Assembly: GCA_013399855.1 (NCBI GenBank) | Contig: VXAY01006782.1 | Location: 657,258 to 721,257 of the forward strand | Reading direction: 5' to 3' | Source of the DNA: Oxyruncus cristatus | Lineage: Eukaryota > Chordata > Aves > Passeriformes > Cotingidae | DNA length: 64,000 nucleotides | Shown: piece after piece, positions 24,184 to 37,721 of the stretch | Layout of the letters: every line of letters starts with the position of its first letter | How positions within the stretch are numbered: the stretch's first letter is position 1 | The notes under the pieces: generated by a model | Databases searched by the model: none | Seen by the model: the letters and a program-made list of their open reading frames with translations, nothing else | Told to the model about the DNA's origin: nothing | Program-made: the position numbers and the translations under genes

Positions 24184-27100
24184 TAGGCTTAATGTTCTAC
24201 TGCTCTAGCCTTGGTATAATTTCACTGGTACATGGGCTTGTGTTGACATAACTTATTGAAAGGGCGAAAGCTGCAGCATTCTAGGGAACTTTTAGTCTTG
24301 TGTGTTTGCAGTCACACCAGGGCTTACCCCACCATAATTATTTTAATATACAAAATTTCTCCATTTAGACTGCATTTTGGTTATGGTGCTCTCTGTGTGT
24401 GTACAATGGATGCAGTGGCTGTACCTTTTATTTACTGTGGGCTCCAAAACGGATGTATTTGTTCTTGGATTGAAGTAGCAGAAGCTGTCAGAAAGGTTTT
24501 GTTATTTCATTCAGAGCTTGTTGTTGACGCTGTCAGTGGCTCAATCGCTGTAAGGCTGCCCCATTCCGCAAGGGCAGAAATGCAGGAGTTCTGAAGATCT
24601 GGCTGTTATTTAGAAAAACTATTGGCAGACTCTGTGGTGAAAGACTTTACTAAGACTCTGAGTATTTGTTTGCCTATTCACACTTAGCTCAATTATAGGC
24701 TGATTATTAAATTGCACCTTTTAAAACTCCCTAAATGTGTGAATCAATAGCATCAAATGAGAGAGCAGCTCTGAAATATTTTCACTTCTCTGCATGATCC
24801 ATAACATCGGCTAGTAAGCTGACTTGTGGGGAGTCAGGCTGTGCTGCAGGAACACCCTGGGATTTGGGAAGATGTATCCCTGAGGAAGAAGTGTCCCCAG
24901 ATCCCAATTCTCTGATGCCAGCAGCAAGGAGTCAGGACATCTGCTTTCCTTTGGAGAAGCACAACACAGAATTAATTGGAGGCACAGAAGTCCCTGGGGT
25001 GTAAGACTTGTCCACTGAAGCCAGGAGAGCTTTTGATTTCTAGTCTACAGCCATAATTATTTGACTTAATAATACTTACATAGTCAAGTCTTGCTATTAA
25101 TAATGCACTGGTGCTTTGAAACATCTGGCATTCATTTAACCCCAGATTCGATCCTCCTGCATTTATAAAGGTTGGGGGGTTCTTTATTTCTTCTGTACAC
25201 ACTGCTCTTTCATTGTTCAAATCTGCACACTGGTCTGTATTTTGCCTTTTGTTGTTCACTTAGCCAACCAAATTTCTACTTTACTCTTTGATTATTTGAA
25301 TGTAGAACTTTGTCCCAGATTTTTTTTTCTTCCCCTCCACCTCTCCTCGTCCTATAACCCATTTGAGGAACTTCATTCTGTTTCTGTAGCATTTCCCAGT
25401 GCTTATAACAAAAGCTATTTAATTTCCGGGCAAGGCAAATAGTTATTAGCACTGATCTATTCCACAAATGAGACAAAAGCTTGACACCAGCAGAATGATA
25501 TCTAGAACAGCTCAGCACTCTTTGGAGGCTTATTTTGAGTGACTTTGGGGTATTGACTGTGAGTTGTATGCTAGAGCCACCAATAGTTCTAACTTCCTTC
25601 CTTTTGTTTCCATATTTTAGCCTTTCATTTGATGCTAGTTTTTTGCTTTGGGTTGATTTTGAAGTAACTTGTTATAATGCAGAAACAAGACCATCTTCCC
25701 TTTGGTGATTTATGGAAACAGCGTTTCCAGTATCACTTCAAAATTGACTCGCTTCTGTTTTTATCGAGGACATAATTGTATGAAGAGGTTAGATTATGTC
25801 ATCCAAGCTAGAGGGTCATACTTAAGCAATGAAAAGAGTCTTTTATTGCCTCTTTTTTTTTTCCATGATCTGCAATTAGTGTCACAGTTTTCTGCATACT
25901 GGTATAACAGGGCAATAGAGCGAGGTATCTCATATAGGCTAGATTAGTAGACATGAATCATAACTGAACCTGTTGTGTGTCACTCAGATGACTTGCTAAA
26001 GATTTCAATTTTTTTCTGCATTGTAGATTGCAAATTTCAAGTCAGAGACTCCTTTTTTTTTTTTTCTGTAAATGAGTGTTAAATATTTCATTATCCTTAT
26101 CTGGAGTCAGTCTTAGCCCCAGCTTAGATACAAAAAAACACTGAGGTTTCTAACAGGCTGCCAGTTAAGACAAAAATGGCAGTGCAGTATATTATGACTG
26201 ACTTCATGTATTTATTTATGTGGGCATTGTTCACACAAAATGGCAAATACAGCAAGTGATGTTTTTGCAAGTGCCATAACACCTTCCAAATGAGGTAGTT
26301 TAAAAAAAACAGATAAGTCCCTGGAAAAGGGAGCCCTGTCCTACAGCTAATTCCAGATTTGAGGATGCAGACTGAGTAATGTGACTTGGAGAGAAAGTGG
26401 AACAATTTACCAAGGCTGACTTAAACTGCCTCTGTGGTGCCCCAGTGATGAAGAAGCTGTATTCATGTGAGCCTCAGCCCACGCTGAAGACTAAATGAAT
26501 GCTCTCGAGTCAGTTTTAGGCCTTTATTTTGGACAGGGTTTAGTTTCCCATTCTCCCTAATAATCTGTGCACCAGGCTATCCTAAGTCATGGTGACATCA
26601 CCACACAGGGAAACCTGCTATAGAACATGTTGCTCTCTGGATATTTCTGTGCATGTGCACGTATGGGACATTCATCTTATACACAAATCTTAAATTATCT
26701 CAGGCCATAATTGCATGGTCATTTTAAAGCAGCACGAATTGCTGCTGGAGCTGAGGAAGCACCTTTGCTCATGTCTTGTCTCTGTCCCAAAAATGAAACC
26801 ATTCATGGTGTTACAGTCTCCCTGTCATCAATAGGAACAGAGGGAGAAGTGGGTGGGATTTGAGCAGTAACTCAGATCAAGCATTTGGCATGACCTTCTG
26901 CAGAGAGTGCCAGGGCAGTGTTGTCATGAGAGAAGGAGATAGATGCTGTGGGTGTTACAGGGTAGGTGAGACTGTGTTTTCCAGCTGAGGAATATTGCGA
27001 ATGAGCATTGGGTTAGGAGGCAAAGAAACCAAGTTTGCAGTATGGATACTCTTTGATCTTGTCTAAGGGAGAATCGAAGATTCAATAAGGCAAAAGCCCC

Positions 27101-27500
27101 TGAACCACTGCAGGCATGAAGTAGTCAACTCCTTGGTGCCTAATAAAAAGATAATGTAGATGTAATTATGATAAGGAGATATCTAGGCAAGGATGATCCC
27201 CCTGTGGTCAAGTAGGTTAATTTTAGGTCCTTAATAGGGCATTGCAGGCAACGAGTCTAAAAAGGAAGACCAAGGAAAAAAATTAATTTTAAAATAACTG
27301 TGTTTGACAAAGGTGAAGAGCCAATGTTTTCAAAACCCTCTTCAGTCCATTTGTTTCATCAAATTAAGGAAAGGGCTAAGAACAGAAAAAGGGCATTTTC
27401 TGAGATTTTGATCTTTTCAAGATTTTGGCACAACATATATTTCCAGTAAGTCAGTAATTACTCTCTTACTGTCCTTGATCTATGTAAAGGAGGAACAGGG
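24184..27500. other. No gene recognised
   Basis: Unique sequence. About 24600-24780 has the AT-rich, homeodomain-site-like texture often seen in conserved non-coding elements, but conservation cannot be judged from one sequence. A T-run lies near 26051-26064. Confidence 0.45.
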
Positions 27501-27619
27501 ACAAGCATGTTGGAAGCTGTAAAAGCTTTGTCTTTCCATTATTGTTGTTGAGAACATGGAGTACTCAAAGGAGCTGTTTGAAAGGAAAGTGTAGCTTTTA
27601 CAGCTTCCAAAATTGTTGT
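27501..27619. ncRNA. Long hairpin, possible pre-miRNA-like or inverted-repeat element
   Basis: TTGGAAGCTGTAAAAGCT at 27510-27527 is an exact reverse complement of 27593-27610. The stem continues inward through CTTTCC/GGAAAG (27532-27537 with 27584-27589) after a small internal loop. It continues outward through ACAA/TTGT (27501-27504 with 27616-27619) plus two further pairs. The terminal loop is about 46 bases. The length near 120 bases and bulged stem fit a precursor microRNA, but an inverted duplication or decayed MITE would look the same. Confidence 0.35.
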
Positions 27620-30600
27620 GACAGACTTTATTGTGGTCCTTGTCTTATCTTTTTCTGAGGAAATTGAAAGTGAGCAGCCCCTTCAAAAGCTTTTTTTTCT
27701 GTCCTTCTCCCAGCCTCCCTCCAACATGTTAAATGGGATGTAACTTTGTGCCTCAAGAGTGATGTCTAATCTGATGAATCTTTTGAGCTAAGTGCTTTCC
27801 TCTTAACTCTCCAAGCTCGTTCTGTACAAATAAATTCAGAGAGCAGGAAGCTTCTTGATGTTATTTTGCATTTATCTTTTACACATACAGGTAGGCTAGT
27901 GATGCATTATTCCAGTTTTAAGGAATGCAGGGTCTCCCAAGCCGTGAAGAAAGGGCTTTATGTTGGAAGTGAATGAAAGAGGCTTCATACGACCTTAAAA
28001 TGTTGCCCTGAGAACAGCATATGTTTCCTTTTATGCCTGTTTATCTTGTTCTTTATCTGTGTTAGAGAGACCAGCCATGCTAATTTATAAGTATTCTTGT
28101 ACTCAGGAGAATTCAAGGCTTCTGTGTGCTTGATGTTTTGCTTGGATGTGTAAAGAAAGGGTTGTATAGCACACAACACACCAGTGTAGGTTCAGGTGAA
28201 ATACTGAGTGTGCTGTCACATCTCTATGTTGCTGAAGATATTGCCTGAGATAAGGGATTCAAATGCAGTAAAAATTAACTTCACAGAGGAAAATGGAGTA
28301 AATCTTTTGAGAGGTTCTGGCCTTGTGTCTTGAGGTTTCGTCAAATTCCAAAAGCAGTAGTAAACCCCAAAATTATACAGCATGTTGGGAAAGAATTAGT
28401 TTCATTCCTGAGGACGTGACATGTAATTTCAACTGCTGATAATCTATACAACTATAGTTATAATTGCTAAACTTGAAGTCAAACACTATATAGTCTAGGC
28501 ATCAAAAATCTTGACATTAAATACTTCCAAGTCCTTTTCCACTGTTGCTTTAAATTCATGTTAGCCATGTTTAAGATTTAAAATAATTGGGAGTCATAAT
28601 TTAATGTAATATTGCTTGCTAAAGAGTACTTGGTTTTTCCCATGACTTTTTCAGGGAAAGAACAATTAAAATAAATGTGAAATTCAGAAAGAGTTGGTTT
28701 ATTGTAATATAAATTTTATATCAGAAAAATTAGTTGAGAGCAAAGTTAACAAAAGCTAAGGCCAACAGTTAAAGTTTAGTAAATTGTAATGGTTTTAATT
28801 TTAGACAGTCATTGAAGGCGAATATTTCATCTTTAGATTTGTATATAAAATTTCTTCTAAAATTAATGGAAATTAGCCAGAGCTAGCTGAGGGATGAAAT
28901 GTTAAAAAAGAAAACATGCATGTGTGGAATCTGCAGGCTTGAAAATACATGGGCAACTTCTGCCAGACATCATATTGTTTCATTGCACATGCAACAGGGA
29001 GCGTGTAGGTTACTTTACACGTGTGTATATGTAACAGTGCATGCCAACAGATAAAATGAAGATGTTCACCTCATTTATTTCTGTGTAGCGATGGAGGACT
29101 TCTTTCTTGCTGCAGTAGAACCATGACAAAAAGACGGTACCAACTTGCATCAGTTAATGAAAAATATGATGTTTCAGTTCCATTTCATCAATTTATGTTT
29201 GGAAAATAAGCCCAAATCTAGAATGGGGCATATCAGCAAGACCTAATTCAGTAAGATCTACTCCTAAGGCAAACTCCACTTGTGCCCTTGTCACTCAGTC
29301 AGGATCCCAACACCTCCTTTTTCAACCCATGGTTTGAGGAGACCAGGGAAAATTCATGGAGTTATGCAATTGTTCATAGGGAGATTGCTTAGATGTTGCT
29401 GAAACAAGCCTTGTGGTTTAATTCAGGAATTATCAGAAAGCTCTGAAGTATTGCTACAATGATGGCTGATCCAAGGACTCCCTACACTTTAGTCCGTATA
29501 ATTTGTTTCTTCCACTGTAAAGACGTATGGCTTTTCCAGAAGAAAGCTGCTTTCCACAGGAAACCCAGATTTATTTTTTCTTGATCCTGATCTTGAAATA
29601 TTTCTTATAAACATATAGACCTCTTAATTTCAAATTATTGTTGTGGCCCTCTGAAACTGCACCTCATTCACCTTTCTTGTTTCCCTGAAATCCTCTGTAG
29701 GACAGATACTACTCATAAACTTCTCCTACTACAGACAAGGAAAGACAACTCAGGAGAGTGATGTCTTCTTAGAGCCTGCACACGGAGTGGGAGTTTAAGC
29801 AAACTTCAGAAAGAAAATTGTTTGAAGTTCCAGCAAAAAATTTGATTTTAAGTAACATGTATTTCCTCTGAAAGTTTTGGTGGAAAAACCTTCTCTATTC
29901 TAACCATCTGCAATCTTCAATTACAAGGGAGAAGAGAGCAAGAAAGCCAAAACTGCTTGTGAGACTCAGTTTGTCACTATCTTCCATTCAAAAACACATG
30001 CATACCCAGTGAGCACTATGATACTGGCATACAAATATCTCTACAAGATAGAAAATAGTTACAGAAAAAAACCAGAAACTTTCAGAACAGTTGCAGAAAG
30101 AAGTTAGGACCTAAAAGCATTATTTCGTCTGTGCACGTTACAGGTACAACCAGGGTAGGAGTCTGCAAAGTTTCCTCTCAGCAGTGAGTTTAAAAAAATA
30201 AAGAAGTTAAGCCAATATCATTTGACAAATCAATGGGCAAGTAAACAGAACATCCGCAGAATATCTAGAAACCAATGAGATGTGAGTGGCAGCGGACATT
30301 TTTTCCACTTTTTACTGAGAAATATGTCTCATTGAAAGAGGTGGATGGGGAATAAAAGAAAGTGAAACCTTCTTTCAAGTCTCCCCTATTCTCCTTTTCA
30401 TGAATAAGACTGAAACAGAGCTTTTTTAATCAATACACTCCTCATTTTGTGTTTATGAAATGCCAATCATGCTCCTCAAGAGAAAGTGGCATATGTTGCT
30501 TTTGATAGCATGATATTGATTCTTTGCCTCATTAATGTCTAAAATGCAAGTTAGTTCTTTCATTTTTTTTAAAAAATATATAAATTTTTGCTGCAAATGG

Positions 30601-31184
30601 TGCTTTTAATAAATTGGTCCCTTGTAAGTGACATTCTGTTTCTACGGTTTAGTGGTAAATACGCTTCTCTTAATACCTGGATAATGGATCTGCTGATATC
30701 GTGGGCATATTAAAAATTTATCACCTTGAGAAAATTTTTTCTTATTATATATAAAACTAGATAATAGGAACTTCACAAAAGTGAAAAGTTACAGGATGCA
30801 TCAGAGTCCTAAAGACCGAAAGAATTTTAAGGCTTTCAGGTTTCATCTTCGGTGCCTACAGAACCTCTTAATTTAGTCTTTGGTATTTTTGTTGTTATAT
30901 CATGACAAAAGGCTGGTCTCTGTTCTTAATGGACTTGTACATGAAGGGAGCTATTTCAGATGCCTCACTCCATTTTCAGCCTCTCTAACCTGTTGGTTTT
31001 TTTCAGTGTCAGTGCTATGTGAAACCAAGAAGTTACTTTCATAACCAAATGACGATCCCATATTCAGCTAGATCAGGTAGTGAGCCAATGTCATAAGTAT
31101 GGGAGTTCTTAAGTTCCCACTAATGTTTTTCTTATTCTTCTCCCTCTCCTTCTCCCTCTCCTTATCTACATGTTATTTCTGCAG
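27620..31184. other. No gene recognised
   Basis: Very AT-rich unique sequence with few open frames. It ends in the (TTCTCCCTCTCC)2 pyrimidine tract at about 31138-31164 in front of the exon-like block. Confidence 0.5.
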
Positions 31185-31330
31185 ATAAAGACATTAATTT
31201 TAAGCCTAGAGAAGCGAGTAAAACACTCATCAGCAAGATGTGTAAAATACACATCTCCAGCAAGAGGGCGAGAAGTGAGAGACTTGCACCAAGAGCTTTG
31301 GGAATTATTTTTTGAATACCTAGGCATCAG
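31185..31330 (+). other. Exon-like block with strong splice sites and one fully open frame
   Basis: A very long pyrimidine tract, including a duplicated TTCTCCCTCTCC, ends in TTTCTGCAG at 31184. The block closes with ATCAG before GTAAGC, a near-consensus donor. The 146 bases are open in one frame from the first base through 48 codons plus two bases. The frame is basic in its first half (LEKRVKHSSARC near residues 8-19), and its end, RDLHQELWELFFEYLGI, is acidic and aromatic. A second frame is open until just before the donor. I do not recognise a family. If spliced to the acceptor at 31528, the frame would add about a dozen codons and stop. It could equally be a long non-coding RNA exon or a decoy. 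Confidence 0.35.
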
Positions 31331-31344
31331 GTAAGCCTAAATTT

Positions 31345-31460
31345 AAAACAAACAAACAAACACAACAAAACCCAACACAAACAAAACCCAAACCAAACCA
31401 ATCAAACAAAACCCAACAACAACAAAAAAAACCAACCTCCCCCCCAAATCACCCAAACAA
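31345..31460. repeat. A/C-rich low-complexity tract
   Basis: AAAC, AACCC, AAACC and AAC units in imperfect array, with a C-run near 31439-31445. Confidence 0.9.
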
Positions 31461-31528
31461 CTTGTAATTTGTGATTTTCTACATTTTAAATATTACTGAG
31501 AACACGTCCTTTTTGCCTGTTCTCTCAG

Positions 31529-31756
31529 GGAAATCTCCCAGGGCCTCAGCAGCTTCCTGTGGAGCTAGTATGGCAGAGTCCTTAGGAACCACCACCACAT
31601 CTGAGAGAGAAGAAAATGAAGAAGTGAAGTACACTGAGCATGAAGATCCCTCTTCTCCAACCTCTGTCTCTGTGCATTATCATTCTTTGTGATTCTCTCA
31701 GTCTTTTTTCATCTTTGTTACATCTTTTTCCTCTTCAAAACTTACCTAGAAATAAA
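31529..31756 (+). other. Terminal-exon-like block with poly(A) signal
   Basis: An acceptor (TTTTTGCCTGTTCTCTCAG) ends at 31528. One frame is then open for about 53 codons, rich in S, T and E, to TGA at 31690-31692. AATAAA follows at 31751-31756. The order acceptor, open frame, stop, poly(A) signal fits a last exon. The frame implied by splicing from 31330 instead stops after about a dozen codons, so the coding interpretation is weak even if the splice sites are used. No protein family is recognised. Confidence 0.18.
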
Positions 31757-34700
31757 ACTTCCGTTCATCTCATCAGACAAAATCTTAGAGAAGAGTATTG
31801 AGGTTTCTGCCTCAGTCAGAGAGGCTGAAAATTGATGATGGTATGGATTCCTAAAAGAGTTGTGCAAAGCATTGAGGGAGACTAGCCAGATCATGGAAAT
31901 CTTTTCCCATCCTCCAGTTGTGTCTGTCTCTCTTCCTGTAAATATGAAGAAACATGTTTTCAGGACCACCCTGAGGGAGAAGGGATGGTCACCTTCTGTG
32001 GTCTCCACTTGTTCCTGTGAAAGTACAGTGGTCATTCTCACAGTCACCTCTGGAGCAATGTGAAGATTCATGGATAAGTTCTGCCTTTCTTGCTGGGAGA
32101 CATACTCTATCACTGCTACTGGAAGGTGGAACAATAACCTACTGTGTCCTGGGAATGAGTGCAAAACAAGCTAATGCTTTGCTTCTCACTCTTCCTTGCC
32201 TTACTCGTGGGCAGATGGTCACTTTGCAAATGACAAGTCTCTCACAAGTTAGGTGGCACTCTGAGGCACTTCTTACCTCAGAAGCAAGAAGTACAGCATA
32301 ATTACAAATGTTGCAAAAACATTTATGTCTTAAGGCTGTATGCTCTTAACTATGTTTTTGCCTTTCCTCACTGTTCTGCTACATCCCCATTCCTGTTTGA
32401 TTGCCTGTGAAATGGATATACAGGGAGAAACTCAGCAGGATATTCACAGCCACTAAAACAGTCTCTGCCCAGCCTGGCTGAGCTGCTAAAGCTTAACACT
32501 TACTTGCATGTTTTTATTTTTGCACGGCTTTTTACTTGCTAAAAATACTAAAGGCTTCACAGAACAGTTCTTGCTTGAGGTGGCAGAGATTCTCCTGTGT
32601 TACATTAAGAAAACTTATGATGGAGAAAATAAAGTCCTGGACTTTCACCACCCCCATCAGCTTCTGGGAGGCTTGAAAGGTTTTAGCCTGGAGCTGTCTG
32701 AACCAGCCAGAGTCCTTGGAACAAATACTTGCTGAATATAGGGACACCCTAAAATATGGAGTTAAAAGAGGTAAAGTAGCAAAAACATACATGCCTCATT
32801 TGTTTCATTCCTTTGTGGATGCTTGAAATATTGATTTGTGGATTACACTAGATTTGTATGAAAAGCTGAGGTTTATCAAATATAGTACACATTTTGTGGG
32901 AATTCTGTATTTCCAGTGATGTTCATAATGTTCTAAAAAGATTTTGTTATTATAGAAGACGTATAATGGAAAGAGATGTACTACTCTGGGACCAGCTAAT
33001 AGGTCAGAATTATATCCATTTATATATATAATCTCATTATATCCATGAGATTTATACCATCTCATTGAGGAGGCCTCTTCGTGGTCAGTGACAAAAAAGT
33101 AGGCTCCTAAATCGGGTACAATAAGTATTACTTCATAACTTAGATACTAAAGTTTGGTATGTACCTATAAATGCAGAAGGAAAATGCCCTCCTTACCCCC
33201 TCATTGATGACAAAGTTATTTGAAACACTAATGCTTTTGCAAATCTGCATTGGTTTTTGCATTGTTCCATTTTCCCCCCTCTTAATTATGACATTGTTTA
33301 TGACATGCATGACCGAGTTCCCATGTCCTTTTTTCCCATCTCTTTTCACCCAACTTCTTTGCTGATTTTACTGAGGCATTAAGTAGGACACAGCCCTTAA
33401 CTCAATACACTCCAGGAATTAACAGAAAGATGTAAAACCATTCGATTTTGTTCAGATATTCAAGGACATATGGAGTTCTGGCTCTAAAGAAAATAGGATG
33501 CTTCTGAACATCTGCCAAAATAACTAACTTCAGCAAACATGTATGTGTCATCCTAAATACATGTTATATTTAGTTGATTTTTTTTAATGGTGCCTAATGC
33601 TTTACAGCCTCCATTATATCCTTTTCTGAGGAATGTATCTTTTCCAACATTAGTGTGAAACATGCTCTTTTTTGTGTTCCGTATTGATTTGCATATCCTT
33701 TTAACTACTCACTTCACAAAAGACAATAGAGACTGTTCTGAGAAAACTATTTATTACACAGAATCTGTTTTACTCATCTATGATTTTAGGACAGCCTCAC
33801 TACTTCAATCAAGTTTTTAGTTGTCTTGACACTACTGGTTTAGCTGGGAAATGGTTCACAACTACAGTGAGTGCTAACATGTATGTACTGTAAAAGCCAA
33901 TCTTTTGTAGTAAGTGAAGTTATAACAATTGCTCTGTATCTTGGCCTTTTAGTGCAGATAAACCCAAGGTGTGATCACACATTTGTTTTTTTTCAATAGT
34001 GGTGGACAGCATCTGTGTAAAGCATTCCTTTCCCGACTATATTCCCTCTTCTCCCCTGTTCAGCAAGGAATACGACAAACCAGTGCAGGGCAGCCAGCCA
34101 TGTCTGAGAGCCTTAGTTGAGAGCTACTACTTGTATCTGGATATGCAACTTTGTTTGCAAAAGACTGAAAAGCTCTCATTCACCTCTGACAGGCTATAGT
34201 ATAATTTGCAGGGGTAAAAGGGCACTGGTATCATTCCTGATGTTTGCAATTAGGTTAAGTATGCATTCGGTTTCATTGGTAGTAGCAAAGATGTTGTTTA
34301 TAAATAATTTGAGTATCATTCTGACAATCTGGCATGCAAACATTGCTTATTGCTTATTAGCCTAAATTTCTGTGCTCCAAGCAAACTTGGCCATATGGAA
34401 CAAAAATTGCAAGCAGAAGGTCAAAAAGCCATCCATTAATCTGCCTGAAGTTTCAGATTTTTCCTTCCTTGCTTTAAAACTCAGCTTCTTATTTGTTGCT
34501 TCTTCCTGATGGTATTTGTTACCTAATGTCTGAGGTTACCCTGGTCTGGATTTTAGTTCACATGGTGGTGTGATATATTAGTCTGGCCTGGTTAGATTAT
34601 AGTTACTCTGGTATTCTAAGCTAAATTTATAGGACTTAACTAGAAAAAAGCAATGTGTCAGTGTCATTTCCTAGAGCTTTACAGAACTTGGCTGGAAGCA

Positions 34701-37700
34701 AGTGGTGCAGGAATGCTGCTGCCTGTCAATGAGGTTGTATTGAATAAATTTATTATATCAGCTTGGTTGTAGCCATGTACATTAATATAATTGAAAGGCA
34801 GAAAGTTTATAGGAAAGTTCAATTAAGGAAAAGGGAGAAAACCTTCCCTTGGGCTCTAGTACTAGGCAACAGTACATAACTATGCCTAATAACCACATGT
34901 TATAATCCTATTTTCAGGTAAAAATCTGTATGGCTTTGTAGTCTCTTAGAGCAGTGTAAACCAAGTAAAACTGATTTGAGTTGCAAGTCATCAAATAATG
35001 TAATATTTTTGTACTTTACATAATCTACTTCTGCCAAACTCAGTGTGTTGTCCTCTGCATTACAGGTGACAGAAAACAATTTGCAAGCCTTTTCCCCCTG
35101 TAAATACTGCTACTGGCTGGGACTTGAGGCTGCTTTCAGACTTTTTTGGATTTGCATGGTAAAGTGGGCTGGTACTGCACAATAATGTCTGTGTACTAAA
35201 TGTGTCTTACTAGGTAGTATTGGTTTCCTGACTGTCTTACAGGCCAATCTTGGTTCAAAAAATTTTAAACTATCCTTACAGCACATCAGGTAGCTGTCAA
35301 ACCCTCTTGCTCCACAGAGTATAAATTGTCGGGGTTGTAATTTTACCTTAAATCAGCCAGTAATGCTTTGGGGTTATTGCAGTCTCACAGAGAAAGTATC
35401 AAATGTGATAGTGTAGCACAAAGACTCTGCTACATAGTCCAGTGTTAATATTCAGCTAAAATAACTGAAGCCATAACTCTGAAATGCTGGAATATTTCAG
35501 TCCAGAGAGCTGTAATTCACAGCTCACATAAATTCAGTTAGTTTAGTAGCAAAAATCTGAATGCGATCTACAGTTAATAGATGCAGTAGGTACAGTCACA
35601 GACTGTATGGTTAACCCTTAACATGTCTGTCTACCAAAAATGCATCATCTTTCTCCTCTGCAGAAAGGCAAATATTAGTGCATCCTGGTCTTGCAAAAAC
35701 CAAAACATCCATTTGATCATGTTTGTCATGCGTTGTGAAATACTCCTAAAATAAGCTGTTAGTTTTTGGAAAAAAAAAAAACAAAACACCTGCTAATATC
35801 CAATTTGGTTTTTTTGTTTTTTTTACAGGATGAACTTTAAGACATTTCAAAAGTGAACTCATTCTCAGCTGAAAGAACATGATATGGGATATGAACATCA
35901 GAATTAAGTGCAGGAGTCTTCTTGTTTTTTTTTTTTTTTCCCCCACTGATAATAAACAACTGCCAAAACTGTTGGATGGCCATGAACCTGTGATATCACT
36001 ACTTTGTTGTGTGCTTTTTATTCGTCTTTTTTAATTTAAACAAATAGCCTTTGTTCTAATTTTTAGGAAGAGAATCACTCAGTCCTTTGTTGTGAAGATG
36101 CATAAAGGGTGCAGCCCTCTTTTTTGCAGGGGCAAAGATGGGATGATTATGTGACCAGGCTGCTCCTACTCGTAGCTGTGTGGCACAAAGAAACAGTGAT
36201 TCATGCAGAGGGCATCTGAGTGACATTGCTCTGCCCTGCAGCCACTTTGGCCAAGCCACCGTGTGCTTGTCATGTCTTGCTGCTGCAACAAACTGTAAAA
36301 GAGCTGTGATATGCCCTGAAAAGCTTTCTGGGGTTTGATCCCAAGCCAAGGGAGTTGGGTGGATTGTATGGCAAGTTGAGTGGGCTTGGCACAGAGCTCC
36401 TTGGCCCTGACCTTCACTAGAGGTTAGGGAGTGAGGGGTCTATGAAAGAAAGCCATACCCTCTGGGTGGTTAAAAGCTCACACTAGGATCTCAATGGCAT
36501 TGGAAAAATGGACCGTTTTTTTTCCCAAGTGTGAGAATCTGCCTGGTAGGACGAGGTAGACTCACAGTGAGGGGGACAACCAAGCTGTGCTCCCTTTTCC
36601 TGCTTCCCCACCCTGCTCCCAGCCCTGTCTCAGGGACTCCGTCAGAACAGCCTGGCAATGCAGGTGTGATGGTCATGCCATTCAGTGATGTGGCTGTGCA
36701 CTGTTGACTATTTATTCAACTCCTGCATAGATTCTGGCTAATGTAGCTCATGCTAAGGCATGATGTATGCTGAGAACAGTGCCATTAGGTCAAAGTGAAA
36801 GCACTGCATAGGCAGGACAGGTGGCCACAAAGAGTTAAAGGGCTGTTATGCAACCATTACTATACACAAATTGCTTTTCATCATCTGTGTCTGACAGTTT
36901 TGTCAGAATCTGCTCCCTTCTGGAAATGGTACAGATCAAACTTCCAAGCTGGAATGTCAAAAATATCGGCTTACCCGTCCAAACTTTTAAGGAAATCCCA
37001 AAGCAGCTGGACTGCTGAGATCTTCATGCTTCTTATTGTGTGAGGTACACCCACAGTGTTGTGAAGGAGGAAGGATGAGCACACTCACCGTGGGTTAGGT
37101 CACTTTCTTTTATCCTTAAAAGTGCACAAATTGAATTATGAGTTATAAGATATAAAACCTTAGGACCTGAAGGGTGAATGACTGAGTTCATGTGACAGGT
37201 TACTTTGGTAAAAGGGGATTGAGCAACTGTCGTGATTGTTTGTTGTATTTTTTAGTGAGTTCCTGAAATAAAGTTTAAATCAGAATATATTGTCCTGTAA
37301 ATTCAAGGTATTCAAATGGACCATGACAGTCCTCAGAGAGATCTGACTGCCTCAGGTGCTTGGACAGGAACAGTATGACCTTGTAGCTGTAAATGTAGGA
37401 TGGGGTCACCCTGCTGTCTCGGGGTGTAATTTGGGTAGTGTCATTTCAGAGGGCAATGCTCCCTCCTTTCTTGCTTTGTTTTGTCACTGTGAAGTCATGT
37501 GACAAAAGTTAGCAAAGCTTTTCATGGTTTTAGTTTTCCACTTTAAAGGCAAGGATACTAGTATCCCAACAAAAGTGATGGAGAACGTTTAGATAAATTT
37601 ATTCCTGTATGTTATGCAAATCCCCTAATGTTAAATTTGACAAATTATGAGTAGTTATACATCTCAGTGCTTTCACTTATGGCTTTAGAACTGTCTACAA

Positions 37701-37721
37701 CAACCAATGCTCAAGTAACTG
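31757..37721. other. No gene recognised
   Basis: Unique sequence. The overlapping frames of up to 140 codons on both strands at 31742-32301 show no domain. An 8-bp-stem A/T-rich hairpin lies at 33030-33052. GC-richer patches lie at about 36100-36420 and 36500-36670. Confidence 0.5.

Noticed and set aside
31257..31272. CCAGCAAGAGGGCG, resembling a CTCF core
   Set aside because: Carries an extra base in the core compared with the consensus and lies within the exon-like block.
31742..32164. 140-codon minus-strand frame
   Set aside because: No recognisable domain or splice context, and overlapping plus-strand frames over the same DNA; length is within chance expectation for the window.
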